A DNA stretch of 64,000 nt from NCBI RefSeq assembly GCF_018612915.1, contig NZ_JAGGRL010000001.1, forward strand, positions 186,001 through 250,000, given 5' to 3'. The stretch is from Stenotrophomonas sp. ISL-67 (GTDB lineage Bacteria; Pseudomonadota; Gammaproteobacteria; Xanthomonadales; Xanthomonadaceae). Numbering within the stretch: the stretch's first letter is position 1; every line of letters starts with the position of its first letter. The position numbers and the translations under genes are program-made. Under the pieces are notes generated by a model. That model ran no database searches and was not told where the DNA came from. It was given only the letters and a program-made list of their open reading frames with translations. Positions 36,268 through 45,170 of the stretch are shown here, piece after piece.

Positions 36268-39200
36268 GTGGCTTCAATCTTTCCGCGCTGGCCGTGCGTG
36301 AGCGCTCCATCACGGTCTTCCTGATCCTGCTGGTATCGCTGGCCGGCATCGTCTCGTTCTTCAAGCTGGGCCGTGCGGAAGACCCGGCGTTCACCGTGAA
36401 GGTGATGACCATCGTGACCGCCTGGCCGGGCGCTACGGCCGAGGAAATGCAGGACCAGGTCGCCGAGAAACTGGAGAAGCGGCTGCAGGAACTGCGCTGG
36501 TACGACCGCAGCGAGACCTTCACCCGGCCGGGCCTGGCATTCACCACGCTGAGCCTGCTGGACAGCACACCGCCCGCGCAGGTGCAGGAAGAGTTCTACC
36601 AGGCACGCAAGAAGCTGCAGGACGAGGCGGCGACGCTTCCGGCCGGCGTGATCGGGCCCATGGTCAACGACGAGTACGCCGACGTCACCTTCGGGCTGTT
36701 CGCATTGAAAGCCAAGGGTGAACCGCAGCGGGTGCTCGCCCGCGATGCCGAAGTGCTGCGGCAGCGCCTGCTGCATGTGCCAGGGGTGAAGAAGGTCAAC
36801 ATCATCGGCGAACAGTCCGAGCGCATTTTCGTTGAGTTCTCGCACGACCGACTGGCCACCCTCGGCATCAGCCCGCAGGATGTGTTCGCGGCACTGAACG
36901 GACAGAACGCGCTGACGCCGGCAGGTTCGGTGGAGACCCATGGCCCGACCGTTTTCGTGCGGCTGGATGGCGCGCTGGATGAACTGGACAAAATCCGCAA
37001 CACGCCGATCGTGTCTGGCGGCAAGACCATCAAGCTGGCCGACATCGCCACGGTGAAGCGGGGGTATGAAGACCCGGCCACCCTGCTCATCCGCAATGGC
37101 GGCGAGCCGGCGTTGTTGCTGGGCGTGGTGATGCGTGACGGCTGGAATGGGCTGGATTTGGGCAAGGCCTTGGACAGCGAAGTGGCGCAGATCAACGCCG
37201 AGCTGCCGCTGGGCATGTCGCTGGGCAAGGTCACCGACCAGTCGGACAACATCAGCTCCTCGGTCAACGAGTTCATGGTGAAGTTCTTCGTAGCCCTGGT
37301 AGTGGTGATGCTGGTCTGCTTCGTCAGCATGGGCTGGCGGGTCGGCGTGGTGGTGGCCGCAGCGGTGCCGCTGACGCTGGCCGCGGTGTTCCTGGTGATG
37401 GCGGCCACTGGCAAGAACTTCGACCGGATCACCCTGGGCTCCCTGATCCTGGCGCTGGGCCTGCTGGTGGACGACGCCATCATCGCCATCGAGATGATGG
37501 TAGTGAAGATGGAGGAGGGCTTCAGTCGCGTCGCGGCCTCGGCATATGCCTGGAGCCATACCGCCGCGCCGATGCTGTCCGGTACGCTGGTTACCGCCGT
37601 GGGCTTCATGCCCAATGGATTCGCGCGTTCCACCGCGGGTGAATACACCAGCAACATGTTCTGGATCGTCGGTATCGCGTTGATCGCTTCGTGGGTGGTA
37701 GCGGTGGTGTTCACGCCGTACCTGGGCGTGAAGCTCCTGCCGCAGCTGAAGCCGGTGGAGGGCGGTCACGAAGCGATGTACGACACCCCGCGCTACAACC
37801 GTTTCCGCCGCCTGCTGGGCCGGGTCATAGAACGCAAGTGGCTGGTGGCCGGTTCGGTGGTGGCGCTGTTCGTGCTGGCCATTCTCGGCATGGGCGCGGT
37901 GAAAAAGCAGTTCTTCCCGGTCTCCGATCGCCCGGAGGTGCTGGTGGAAATGCAGATGCCCTACGGCACGGCGATCGAGCAGACCAGTGCGACCACGGCC
38001 AAGGTGGAAGCGTGGCTGGCCAAGCAGAAGGAAGCACACATCGTGACGGCCTACGTCGGCCAGGGAGCCCCTCGTTTCTTCCTGGCGATGTCGCCGGAAC
38101 TGCCGGACCCTGCCTTCGCCAAGGTGGTGATCCGCACCAACAGCCAGGAAGAACGCGAGGCCCTCAAACTGCGCCTGCGCGAAGCGGTCGCGGCCGGGCT
38201 GGCACCGGAGGCACAGGTACGCGTCAGCCAGTTGGTGTTCGGGCCTTATTCGCCATACCCGGTCGCCTACCGGGTCAGCGGCCCCGACCCTGACGTGCTG
38301 CGCGGCATCGCCGACAAGGTCGAGGTGCAGCTGCAGGCCAGCCCGATGATGCGTACCGTCAACCGTGATTGGGGCGTACGCACGCCCGCACTGCACTTCA
38401 CCCTGGACCAGGACCGCCTGCAGTCGGTGGGCCTGAGCTCCAGCAGTGCGGCCCAGCAGCTGCAGTTCCTGCTCAATGGGGTGCCGGTCACCACGGTGCG
38501 CGAGGATATCCGCACTGTGCAGGTGCTGGCACGGTCATCCGGGTCTACCCGCCTGGACCCGGCGAAGGTGCAGGACTTCACCCTGGTCGGTGCCGCAGGT
38601 CAACGCATTCCGCTGTCGCAGATCGGGACGGTGGACGTGCGGATGGAAGAGCCGGTGATGCGCCGCCGCGATCGGGTGCCGACCATCACCGTACGCGGCG
38701 ACGTTGCCGAGGGCCTGCAGCCGCCGGACGTTTCCGCGGCGATGACGGCCGCACTGCAGCCGCTGCGTGACACCCTTCCCAAGGGCTACAGCATCACCGA
38801 AGCGGGGGCGATCGAAGAGTCCGGCAAGGCAATGAAGGCGATGCTGCCGCTGTTCCCGATCATGCTGGCCATCACCCTGCTGATCATCGTGCTGCAGGTC
38901 CGCTCGATGTCGGCGATGGTCATGGTGCTGCTGACCAGCCCGCTGGGCCTGATCGGTGTGGTCCCGACCCTGCTGCTGTTCCAGCAGCCGTTCGGTATCA
39001 ATGCGCTGGTGGGCCTGATCGCGCTGTCGGGCATTCTGATGCGCAATACGCTGATCCTGATCGGGCAGATCCACCACAACGAGCAGGAGGGCATGAGTGC
39101 GCGCCAGGCACTGGTGGAGGCCACGGTGCAACGCGCCCGGCCGGTGATCCTGACCGCACTGGCAGCGGTGCTGGCCTTCATTCCGCTGACCCATTCGGTG

Positions 39201-39332
39201 TTCTGGGGAACACTGGCCTACACCCTGATCGGCGGCACGATTGCCGGCACTGTGCTGACCTTGGTGTTCCTGCCCGCGATGTATTCCATCTGGTACAACA
39301 TCCGCGCCGATGCGGCGCAGGGAGCAACGTAA
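36264..39332 (+). CDS. RND multidrug efflux permease
   Basis: 1022-residue inner-membrane proton antiporter with GTG start in a GTGA overlap. N-terminal helix MSGFNLSALAVRERSITVFLILLVS, then FFKLGRAEDPAFTVKVMTIVTAWPGA, a signature close to the TriC/MexK-like branch. The proton-relay helix GLLVDDAIIAIEMMVVKMEEG carries the paired Asp residues. Full length with all 12 expected helices and two periplasmic loops. No outer-membrane channel gene follows, so it must borrow a TolC-like one. The last base is shared with the next start (TAATG). Confidence 0.94.
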   Translation: MSGFNLSALAVRERSITVFLILLVSLAGIVSFFKLGRAEDPAFTVKVMTIVTAWPGATAEEMQDQVAEKLEKRLQELRWYDRSETFTRPGLAFTTLSLLDSTPPAQVQEEFYQARKKLQDEAATLPAGVIGPMVNDEYADVTFGLFALKAKGEPQRVLARDAEVLRQRLLHVPGVKKVNIIGEQSERIFVEFSHDRLATLGISPQDVFAALNGQNALTPAGSVETHGPTVFVRLDGALDELDKIRNTPIVSGGKTIKLADIATVKRGYEDPATLLIRNGGEPALLLGVVMRDGWNGLDLGKALDSEVAQINAELPLGMSLGKVTDQSDNISSSVNEFMVKFFVALVVVMLVCFVSMGWRVGVVVAAAVPLTLAAVFLVMAATGKNFDRITLGSLILALGLLVDDAIIAIEMMVVKMEEGFSRVAASAYAWSHTAAPMLSGTLVTAVGFMPNGFARSTAGEYTSNMFWIVGIALIASWVVAVVFTPYLGVKLLPQLKPVEGGHEAMYDTPRYNRFRRLLGRVIERKWLVAGSVVALFVLAILGMGAVKKQFFPVSDRPEVLVEMQMPYGTAIEQTSATTAKVEAWLAKQKEAHIVTAYVGQGAPRFFLAMSPELPDPAFAKVVIRTNSQEEREALKLRLREAVAAGLAPEAQVRVSQLVFGPYSPYPVAYRVSGPDPDVLRGIADKVEVQLQASPMMRTVNRDWGVRTPALHFTLDQDRLQSVGLSSSSAAQQLQFLLNGVPVTTVREDIRTVQVLARSSGSTRLDPAKVQDFTLVGAAGQRIPLSQIGTVDVRMEEPVMRRRDRVPTITVRGDVAEGLQPPDVSAAMTAALQPLRDTLPKGYSITEAGAIEESGKAMKAMLPLFPIMLAITLLIIVLQVRSMSAMVMVLLTSPLGLIGVVPTLLLFQQPFGINALVGLIALSGILMRNTLILIGQIHHNEQEGMSARQALVEATVQRARPVILTALAAVLAFIPLTHSVFWGTLAYTLIGGTIAGTVLTLVFLPAMYSIWYNIRADAAQGAT

Positions 39333-40618
39333 TGCACACCTCTGGATCGACGCGCGTGGTGGTTACCGGCATCGGCATCGTCTCTCCGCTGGGCACCGGT
39401 ACCGACGTGGTGTGGTCGCGGCTGCTGCAGGGCGCCTCGGGCATCTCCACGCTGCCCGCCGACATCTGCGAAGGCGTGGAGGTGGCCGTCGGGGGCCGTG
39501 TACGCGGCGTGGACGAAGATCCGCTGAACGGCTACAACCGCCGGCGCAGCATCAGCGACAAAGATCTGCGCAAGATGGACCGCTTCATCGAGTTCGCGAT
39601 CATCGCCGCCGAAGAGGCCCTGGCCCAGGCAGGATGGTCACCCGCGACCGATCTGGAGCGCACCCGGACCGCGACGGTCATCGCGTCTGGCATCGGCGGC
39701 TTTGGCGCGATCGCCGAGGCAGTGGAAACCACCGACAGGCGGGGGCCACGTCGCTTATCGCCATTTACCGCGCCGTCGTTCCTGGGCAACATGGCCGCCG
39801 GACACGTGTCCATCCGCAATGGCTTCCAGGGCCCGATCGGCGCGCCGGTCACTGCGTGCGCGGCCGGCGTGCAGGCTATCGGCGATGCGGCACGGATGAT
39901 CCGCGCAGGCGAGGCGGACATCGCCATCTGTGGCGGTACCGAAGCCGCGCTGCATCGCGTATCACTGGGCGCGTTCGCTGCTGCCAAAGCACTGTCCACC
40001 GGCTATAACGACACGCCGCAATCTGCGTCGCGGCCTTTCGACCAGGGCCGGGATGGCTTTGTCATGGCAGAAGGGGCAGGCCTGCTGGTGATCGAATCGC
40101 TGTCGCATGCATTGGCCCGCGGGGCCCAGCCGCTGGCGGAACTGGTTGGGTACGGCACCAGTGCCGATGCCTACCACCTGACCGCAGGCCCCGAAGATGG
40201 CTCAGGCGCGCGGCGGGCGATGGAGCAGGCGCTGCGGCAGGCCGGTCTGCAGCCTGGCGATGTGCAGCACCTCAACGCACACGCCACCTCCACCCAGGTG
40301 GGTGACCGTGCCGAACTGGCCGCCATCCGGTCGCTGTTTGGCATGGCATCCGGGCTGCACATCACATCGACAAAGGGCAGCACCGGGCATCTGCTGGGGG
40401 CGGCCGGCGGCATTGAAGCGGCCTTTACCGTGCTCGCGCTGCGCGACCAGCGCGTGCCACCCACGCTGAACCTGCGGATGCCCGATGCCTTGGCCGAGGG
40501 TCTGGAGATCGTCGGCGGCCACGCGCGGCCATTGGCCATCGAGCATGCACTGTCAAACGGCTTCGGCTTCGGCTTCGGCGGCGTCAACGCCAGCGCACTG
40601 TTCAAACGCTGGCGCTAG
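39332..40618 (+). CDS. FabF-type 3-oxoacyl-ACP synthase in an efflux operon
   Basis: 428-residue KAS II-like condensing enzyme with intact Cys-His-His triad: Cys176 (VTACAAG), His317 (NAHATSTQVGD), His353 (KGSTGHLLGAAGG). The C-terminal gate loop NGFGFGFGGVNAS is present. It begins at the last base of the pump stop, so it is co-translated with the efflux pump rather than placed with fatty-acid genes; no acyl carrier protein, fabG or fabD is near. Likely a second copy of the essential FabF. A drug-tolerant target or an acyl-modifying role are possible (see findings). Confidence 0.9.
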   Translation: MHTSGSTRVVVTGIGIVSPLGTGTDVVWSRLLQGASGISTLPADICEGVEVAVGGRVRGVDEDPLNGYNRRRSISDKDLRKMDRFIEFAIIAAEEALAQAGWSPATDLERTRTATVIASGIGGFGAIAEAVETTDRRGPRRLSPFTAPSFLGNMAAGHVSIRNGFQGPIGAPVTACAAGVQAIGDAARMIRAGEADIAICGGTEAALHRVSLGAFAAAKALSTGYNDTPQSASRPFDQGRDGFVMAEGAGLLVIESLSHALARGAQPLAELVGYGTSADAYHLTAGPEDGSGARRAMEQALRQAGLQPGDVQHLNAHATSTQVGDRAELAAIRSLFGMASGLHITSTKGSTGHLLGAAGGIEAAFTVLALRDQRVPPTLNLRMPDALAEGLEIVGGHARPLAIEHALSNGFGFGFGGVNASALFKRWR

Positions 40619-40633
40619 AGCGAGGGGGTGGCA

Positions 40634-41203
40634 ATGGCTCCCGAACCGCGAGCGCAACGCTGGGCACGCATCCGGGCCGAACGGCGTGAGCAGATCCTGG
40701 CCGGCGCGTCACGGGTGTTCGCCCGGCATGGCCTGGACGATTCCAGCATGGCGCTGGTGGCAGCCGAGTGCGAGTCCACGAAGGTGACCCTCTACGCGCA
40801 CTTCCGCAACAAGGAGTTGCTTGCAGCGGAAGTGCTGCAGCGTTGGCTGACAGCGATTGAACATGGGGTGAGCCTGGTCGGCCTTGACACGGATGATCTC
40901 GGCGAGCTCCTCTGGTCAATTGCCGAGGGCCTCACGGCGGTCACCATGACCGATGACTACCGGTCGCTGTTCCGGGCGATTCATCACGGCAAGGGGGTTC
41001 CCGAGCCCATCCTTGCGCGATGGGAAAGGCGATTCAATCGACAGCGCACCACGCTCGCCAGCGCGTTCTCACCTTCCGGATCGCCAGATGCCGGCATACA
41101 CGCCAGCGCCTTCCTGGCGTTGATCGACCAGGCCGGGTCTGCGCACCAGGCCGGCGCGATAGTCAGGCTGTTCCTCGCAAACTATCAGGCGCGAACGCGC
41201 TGA
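40634..41203 (+). CDS. TetR-family regulator at the end of the efflux operon
   Basis: 189 residues. ATG 40634 is 6 bases after GAGGGGG; a GTG two codons earlier is less well placed. HTH: RREQILAGASRVFARHGLDDSSMALVAAECESTKVTLYAHFRNKELLAAEVL. It is a second TetR, 15 bases after the ketoacyl synthase gene, so probably on the same transcript. The C-terminus overlaps the convergent LysR gene by 19 bases. Ligand unknown. Confidence 0.87.
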   Translation: MAPEPRAQRWARIRAERREQILAGASRVFARHGLDDSSMALVAAECESTKVTLYAHFRNKELLAAEVLQRWLTAIEHGVSLVGLDTDDLGELLWSIAEGLTAVTMTDDYRSLFRAIHHGKGVPEPILARWERRFNRQRTTLASAFSPSGSPDAGIHASAFLALIDQAGSAHQAGAIVRLFLANYQARTR

Positions 41204-42111
41204 CCTGGCGTGTGGGCTGCTGGATTCCACTTCAGCCACGAGACAAACGCTGAAAATGCTGGAGAGGGCTGCCGGCGGTTCGGGTAGTAGAGGTGATAGC
41301 CGGCAAAGGGTACGCACCACTTGTCGAGCACGGCAACCAGCCGGCCCTGCGCGATGTGCTCCGCCACCATCGGCTCTGGCGCATAGGCCAGGCCTAGTCC
41401 GTCCAGTGCGGCATTGATGACGTGGGTCATGCTGTTGAACACCAACGGGCCTTCGCCGCGCACGGTGAACTCCTTGCCCTTCTCCTCGAACTCCCAGGCG
41501 TAGATGGCACCGTTTGGACGATGCCGGATGTGCACGCAGCGGTGCTGGGTTATGTCCGCGGGCGTCTTCGGTTCTGGGTGTTTCTTGAAGTAGGTGGGCG
41601 AAGCCACTACTACCAGGCGCCAGTCAGGCCCGACCCTGACCCCGATCATGTCCTTGCTGAGCGCCTCGCCCAACCGGATGCCGGCGTCGAAGCGCTGTTC
41701 CACCACATTGGTGAAGCCGTAGTCGACGTAGAACTCAAGGGTGATGTCCGGGTACTCGGCAAGGAACCCCGCAAGACGAGGACGGATGATGGTTTCCATG
41801 GAATCGTCCGTGCAGGAGATCCGCAGGGTGCCTGCTGGGCGGTCGCGCAGGTCCCCCAGCGCCTCGACGCTGGCGCCAATGGCCTCGAAGTGCGGTGCGA
41901 TGGAGCGCATCAGGCGCTCGCCCGCTTCCGTTGGAGAAACGTTTCGCGTGGTGCGGGCCAGCAGGCGGATGCCCAGGCGTTCTTCCAGCAGCCGCATGGA
42001 ATGGCTCAACGCGGAGGGCGTGACCCCCAGGCGAGCGGCCGCCTTGGTGAAGCTCTGCTCCTGTGCCACCACCAGGAAGGCTTGCAGGTCATGGGTCTTC
42101 ACAGTGCTCAT
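41185..42111 (-). CDS. LysR-family transcriptional regulator
   Basis: 308 residues. HTH LQAFLVVAQEQSFTKAAARLGVTPSALSHSMRLLEERLGIRLLARTTRNVSPTEAG, then a LysR substrate-binding domain (GTLRISCTDDSMETIIRPRLAGFLAEYPDITLEF). Subtype close to regulators beside hydrolase/MFS genes. It is divergent from such genes and likely activates them by a site in the 109-base gap. Confidence 0.92.
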   Translation of the reverse strand: MSTVKTHDLQAFLVVAQEQSFTKAAARLGVTPSALSHSMRLLEERLGIRLLARTTRNVSPTEAGERLMRSIAPHFEAIGASVEALGDLRDRPAGTLRISCTDDSMETIIRPRLAGFLAEYPDITLEFYVDYGFTNVVEQRFDAGIRLGEALSKDMIGVRVGPDWRLVVVASPTYFKKHPEPKTPADITQHRCVHIRHRPNGAIYAWEFEEKGKEFTVRGEGPLVFNSMTHVINAALDGLGLAYAPEPMVAEHIAQGRLVAVLDKWCVPFAGYHLYYPNRRQPSPAFSAFVSWLKWNPAAHTPGQRVRA

Positions 42112-42118
42112 GGGTCAA

Positions 42119-42137
42119 ATTGTGAGCCAAACTCAAT
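42119..42137. promoter_or_regulatory. Candidate LysR box
   Basis: ATTG-N11-CAAT, a dyad with the T-N11-A spacing of LysR sites, just upstream of the lysR start and 84 bases before the divergent hydrolase gene. Confidence 0.55.
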
Positions 42138-42220
42138 AATGCATCAACTTTCAGCTGGCTTATCGCGGAAGCGACCGGGGACTATCGTGGCGTCCTGAAC
42201 CCCACAGAGGCCCTCCGCGC

Positions 42221-43279
42221 ATGAAATCCACCACGCTGCTGCTGGCATTGGCCGCCAGCCATTTCGTTCCGCACGTTGCCTTGGCGGCTGACGCGCCGAC
42301 GGCCGCGAGGCCTGTTGGTGCAGACAATTTCTACAAAAGCACCCGCGTTACGGGCGAGCGTGTCAGTTTCCGCAATCAATACCAGATGGAGGTGGTTGGC
42401 ACGCTGTACCGCCCTCGGGGCCTGCCGCGTGATGGCCGCGCGCCCGCCGTGGTGGTTGGCCACCCGATGGGAGCTGTGAAGGAGCAGAGTTCACAGTTGT
42501 ACGCCCAGAAGCTGGCTGAGCAGGGCTTCGTTACGCTGGCGATCGACCTTTCCTTCTGGGGTGAAAGCGCGGGTGCCCCACGGCACCTGGTGTCGCCGGA
42601 AATCTACGCCGACGATATCAGCGCGGCCGTGGACTTCCTGAGCACGCAATCGTTCGTCGACCCGGATCGAATTGGTGGCCTGGGTATCTGTGGAAGCGGC
42701 AGCTTTGTCATCAGCGCAGCAAAGATCGACCCGCGCATCAGGGCCATTGCTACGGTCAGCATGTATGACATGGGCGCGGCGGTGCGCCAGGGGCTGAACA
42801 ACACGCAATCGTTGCAGCAGCGCAAGGAAATGATTCAGGCGGCAACGCAGCAGCGTCTGGTCGAGTTCAACGGCGGGCAGGCGGTGTATGTGCCCGGCAC
42901 GGTAAACAAGCTAGGGGCCGATACGCCGGAAGTACAGCGTGAATTCTATGATTTCTACCGCACGCCCCGCGGCGCTTACGCGGCCGAAGGCGAGCGAAGC
43001 GAATGGACCACCCAGCCGCTGTTCAGTAGCTTGGTCAAGTTCATCAACTTCCATCCGTTCAATGATATCGAGACCATCTCGCCCCGGCCGATGCTGTTCA
43101 TCTCCGGCGACGCCGCACACTCACGCGAGTTCAGCGAGGACGCCTACCGCAGGGCCGGTCGACCGAAGGAGGTCTACTGGGTGAAGGGTGCCGGTCACGT
43201 GGATCTGTATGACCGTATCCACCTGATTCCCTTCGACAAGCTGACGACGTTCTTCCAGCACGGCCTTGCAGGGAAATGA
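42221..43279 (+). CDS. Exported alpha/beta hydrolase (dienelactone hydrolase-like)
   Basis: 352 residues. Signal peptide MKSTTLLLALAASHFVPHVALA. Hydrolase core: APAVVVGHPMGAVKEQSSQLYAQKLAEQGFVTLAIDLSFWGES, nucleophile Ser in LGICGSGSFVIS, Asp in FISGDAAHSREFS and His in VKGAGHVDLYDR. The YcjY-like type often lies with LysR and MFS genes, as here. The MFS start overlaps the stop (ATGA). Confidence 0.88.
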   Translation: MKSTTLLLALAASHFVPHVALAADAPTAARPVGADNFYKSTRVTGERVSFRNQYQMEVVGTLYRPRGLPRDGRAPAVVVGHPMGAVKEQSSQLYAQKLAEQGFVTLAIDLSFWGESAGAPRHLVSPEIYADDISAAVDFLSTQSFVDPDRIGGLGICGSGSFVISAAKIDPRIRAIATVSMYDMGAAVRQGLNNTQSLQQRKEMIQAATQQRLVEFNGGQAVYVPGTVNKLGADTPEVQREFYDFYRTPRGAYAAEGERSEWTTQPLFSSLVKFINFHPFNDIETISPRPMLFISGDAAHSREFSEDAYRRAGRPKEVYWVKGAGHVDLYDRIHLIPFDKLTTFFQHGLAGK

Positions 43280-44484
43280 GTCGCTTCGACGCCACTGCAG
43301 GCCCCGCCAATTGGAGCGGTGTGCTCGCAATGACACTGTGTGTCTTCGCGTTGATCGCTTCTGAGTTCATGCCGGTGAGCCTGCTCACGCCGTTGGCTGC
43401 AGATCTTGGCGTGACCGAAGGGCTCGCCGGATATGGGATAGCCATCTCCGGCGCGTTTGCCGTGCTGACCAGCCTGTCGGTCTCCCGGTTGGCCGGGAAC
43501 ATCAATCGCAGAACGTTGCTTCTGACCCTGACCGGATTGATGGCGGTCTCTGGTTTGGTGGTGGCGTTGGCTCCCAACTATCCGGTCTACATGGGGGGCC
43601 GTGCGCTGATCGGCGTGGTGATTGGTGGTTTCTGGTCACTGTCCGCCGCAACGGCCATGCGGCTGGTGCCTGCGGCGCAGGTGCCACGTGCGTTGGCGAT
43701 CTTCAACGGTGGCAACGCGCTGGCTACGGTTGTAGCCGCGCCGCTGGGCAGCTACCTGGGTGGCATCATCGGATGGCGCGGGGCCTTCCTGTGCCTTCTG
43801 CCGGTGGCTGGCGTTGCGCTGGTATGGCAGTGGATCTGCCTGCCGTCCATGGCGGCGGAGGGCAGGCCGCCGCAAGGCGGGGTCATTGCACTGTTCGGGC
43901 GGCGCGTAGTAGCGCTGGGCATGGTCGCGTGCGGTGCCTTTTTCATGGGGCAGTTCGCCTTGTTCACCTATGTGCGGCCGTTCCTGGAGCGGGTCACCCG
44001 CGCAGATGAATCTGCCGTCCCGCTGGTGCTGCTGGCCATCGGTGCAAGCGGCTTCGTTGGCACGCTCGCCATCGGGGCATTCCTCAGGCGCGGCCTCTAC
44101 CGCACGCTCGTAACCATCCCGGCGTTGATGGCGGTCATCGCCGTGGCTCTGGTGCCGCTGGGTCCGCAGCTCTGGCCGACGGCCGCACTGTTTTCGGCAT
44201 GGGGCCTGCTGGCCACGGCTGCACCGGTGGGCTGGTGGAGCTGGCTGGCACGCACCTTCACCGACAACGCCGAAGCGGGCGGGGGGTTGATGGTAGCGGT
44301 GGTGCAGTGCTCGATCGCGCTGGGCTCCACCGTCGGCGGGCTGCTGTTGGACAGCTTCGGCTTTGCCAGCACGTTCATGGCCGGTGCTGGCCTGCTGTTG
44401 ATCGCGGCGCTGCTTGCCTATCTCACTGCCGCCGAATCTACGCCCGCGTGCGAGCCGGCCGTGGCTGCGCAGGCGCGTGGCTGA
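43276..44484 (+). CDS. MFS transporter, drug/arabinose exporter type
   Basis: 402 residues, 12 predicted helices. SEFMPVSLLTPLAADLGVTEGLAGYGIAISGAFAVLTSLSVSRLAGNINRRTLLL is typical of the AraJ/YdhP DHA1 branch, mostly exporters. ATGA overlap with the hydrolase gene and an ATGA overlap with the lipoprotein gene after it, so it is the middle of a three-gene operon. Confidence 0.92.
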   Translation: MSRFDATAGPANWSGVLAMTLCVFALIASEFMPVSLLTPLAADLGVTEGLAGYGIAISGAFAVLTSLSVSRLAGNINRRTLLLTLTGLMAVSGLVVALAPNYPVYMGGRALIGVVIGGFWSLSAATAMRLVPAAQVPRALAIFNGGNALATVVAAPLGSYLGGIIGWRGAFLCLLPVAGVALVWQWICLPSMAAEGRPPQGGVIALFGRRVVALGMVACGAFFMGQFALFTYVRPFLERVTRADESAVPLVLLAIGASGFVGTLAIGAFLRRGLYRTLVTIPALMAVIAVALVPLGPQLWPTAALFSAWGLLATAAPVGWWSWLARTFTDNAEAGGGLMVAVVQCSIALGSTVGGLLLDSFGFASTFMAGAGLLLIAALLAYLTAAESTPACEPAVAAQARG

Positions 44485-44969
44485 TGGCACGCGTGACGTC
44501 GATCGTTCGGCAACTGCTATTCCTTTACCTTGCTTCTCTGGCCGTGCCCGCATGCTCTGGCGAGCGGAATGATCACACCGTCGCTCCTACAGAAGGAGCG
44601 TCCAATTCGGAGGTCCATCCCATGAAGATCAAGCTGATGATCAGCGAGCGGACGCTGTCGGCGACCTTGGAAGACAGCATCCCCGCACGCGAATTCTTCG
44701 CTCAATTGCCTCTCACGCTTCAGCTTGATGACTACGCCGCTACCGAAAAGATTGCGCAGCTCCCGCGCCGTCTCAGCGTGGCTGGCGAACCGGCGGGCAT
44801 CACTCCGGTGGCTGGCGACATCACCTTCTATGCACCGTGGGGGAATCTGGCGATCTTTCACAAGCCGTTCGGCTATTCGAAGGGCCTGGTCCGGTTGGGA
44901 CACATCGAGGGAGGACTGCAGGTCCTTCGTGCCAAGGGGCCGCTGGAAGTCCGTATTGAATCCGATTGA
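44484..44969 (+). CDS. Cyclophilin-like fold lipoprotein
   Basis: 161 residues. ATG 44484 overlaps the MFS stop. Residues 1-26 form a lipoprotein-like signal (LLFLYLASLAVPACSG). The domain MKIKLMISERTLSATLEDSIPAREFFAQLPLTLQLDDYAATEKIAQLPRRL ... FYAPWGNLAIFHKPFGYSKGLVRLG matches the small cyclophilin-like family, whose role is unknown. An internal ATG at 44622 (MKIKLM) would give a short cytoplasmic form; the overlap and signal favour the long one. Confidence 0.82.
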   Translation: MARVTSIVRQLLFLYLASLAVPACSGERNDHTVAPTEGASNSEVHPMKIKLMISERTLSATLEDSIPAREFFAQLPLTLQLDDYAATEKIAQLPRRLSVAGEPAGITPVAGDITFYAPWGNLAIFHKPFGYSKGLVRLGHIEGGLQVLRAKGPLEVRIESD

Positions 44970-44986
44970 TGTTCCTTATCCCGGTG

Positions 44987-45010
44987 TAGTGACACGCCAC
45001 GCGTGTCATG
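44987..45010. repeat. Single GTAG-headed palindrome, GACACGCC variant
   Basis: GTAG, then TGACACGC-CAC-GCGTGTCA (44991-45009). One unit only, the same class as at 8225; it precedes the control region of the next operon. Confidence 0.8.
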
Positions 45011-45079
45011 CGTCCGTTCTCCAACACCTCCCACACCGCACCGTTGTGCCCTGCAACATGCATTTTCGTGCACTGCGAC

Positions 45080-45122
45080 TTGCATTGGATCGATTTAGTA
45101 CTCTATGGTGCAATCGATTGCA
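45080..45122 (+). promoter_or_regulatory. Left operator and promoter of the glycoside-oxidation locus
   Basis: Perfect 14-base palindrome TGCAATCGATTGCA (45109-45122), 48 bases before the first gene. A promoter TTGCAT (45080) - 18 bases - TATGGT (45104) ends on it, so a bound LacI-type repressor would block initiation. The identical palindrome stands at 53839 at the other end of the locus. Confidence 0.8.
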
Positions 45123-45170
45123 TTGCGGTGAATTGTTGCGTTTGATACCGGTTGGGAGGCCGGAACGTGG

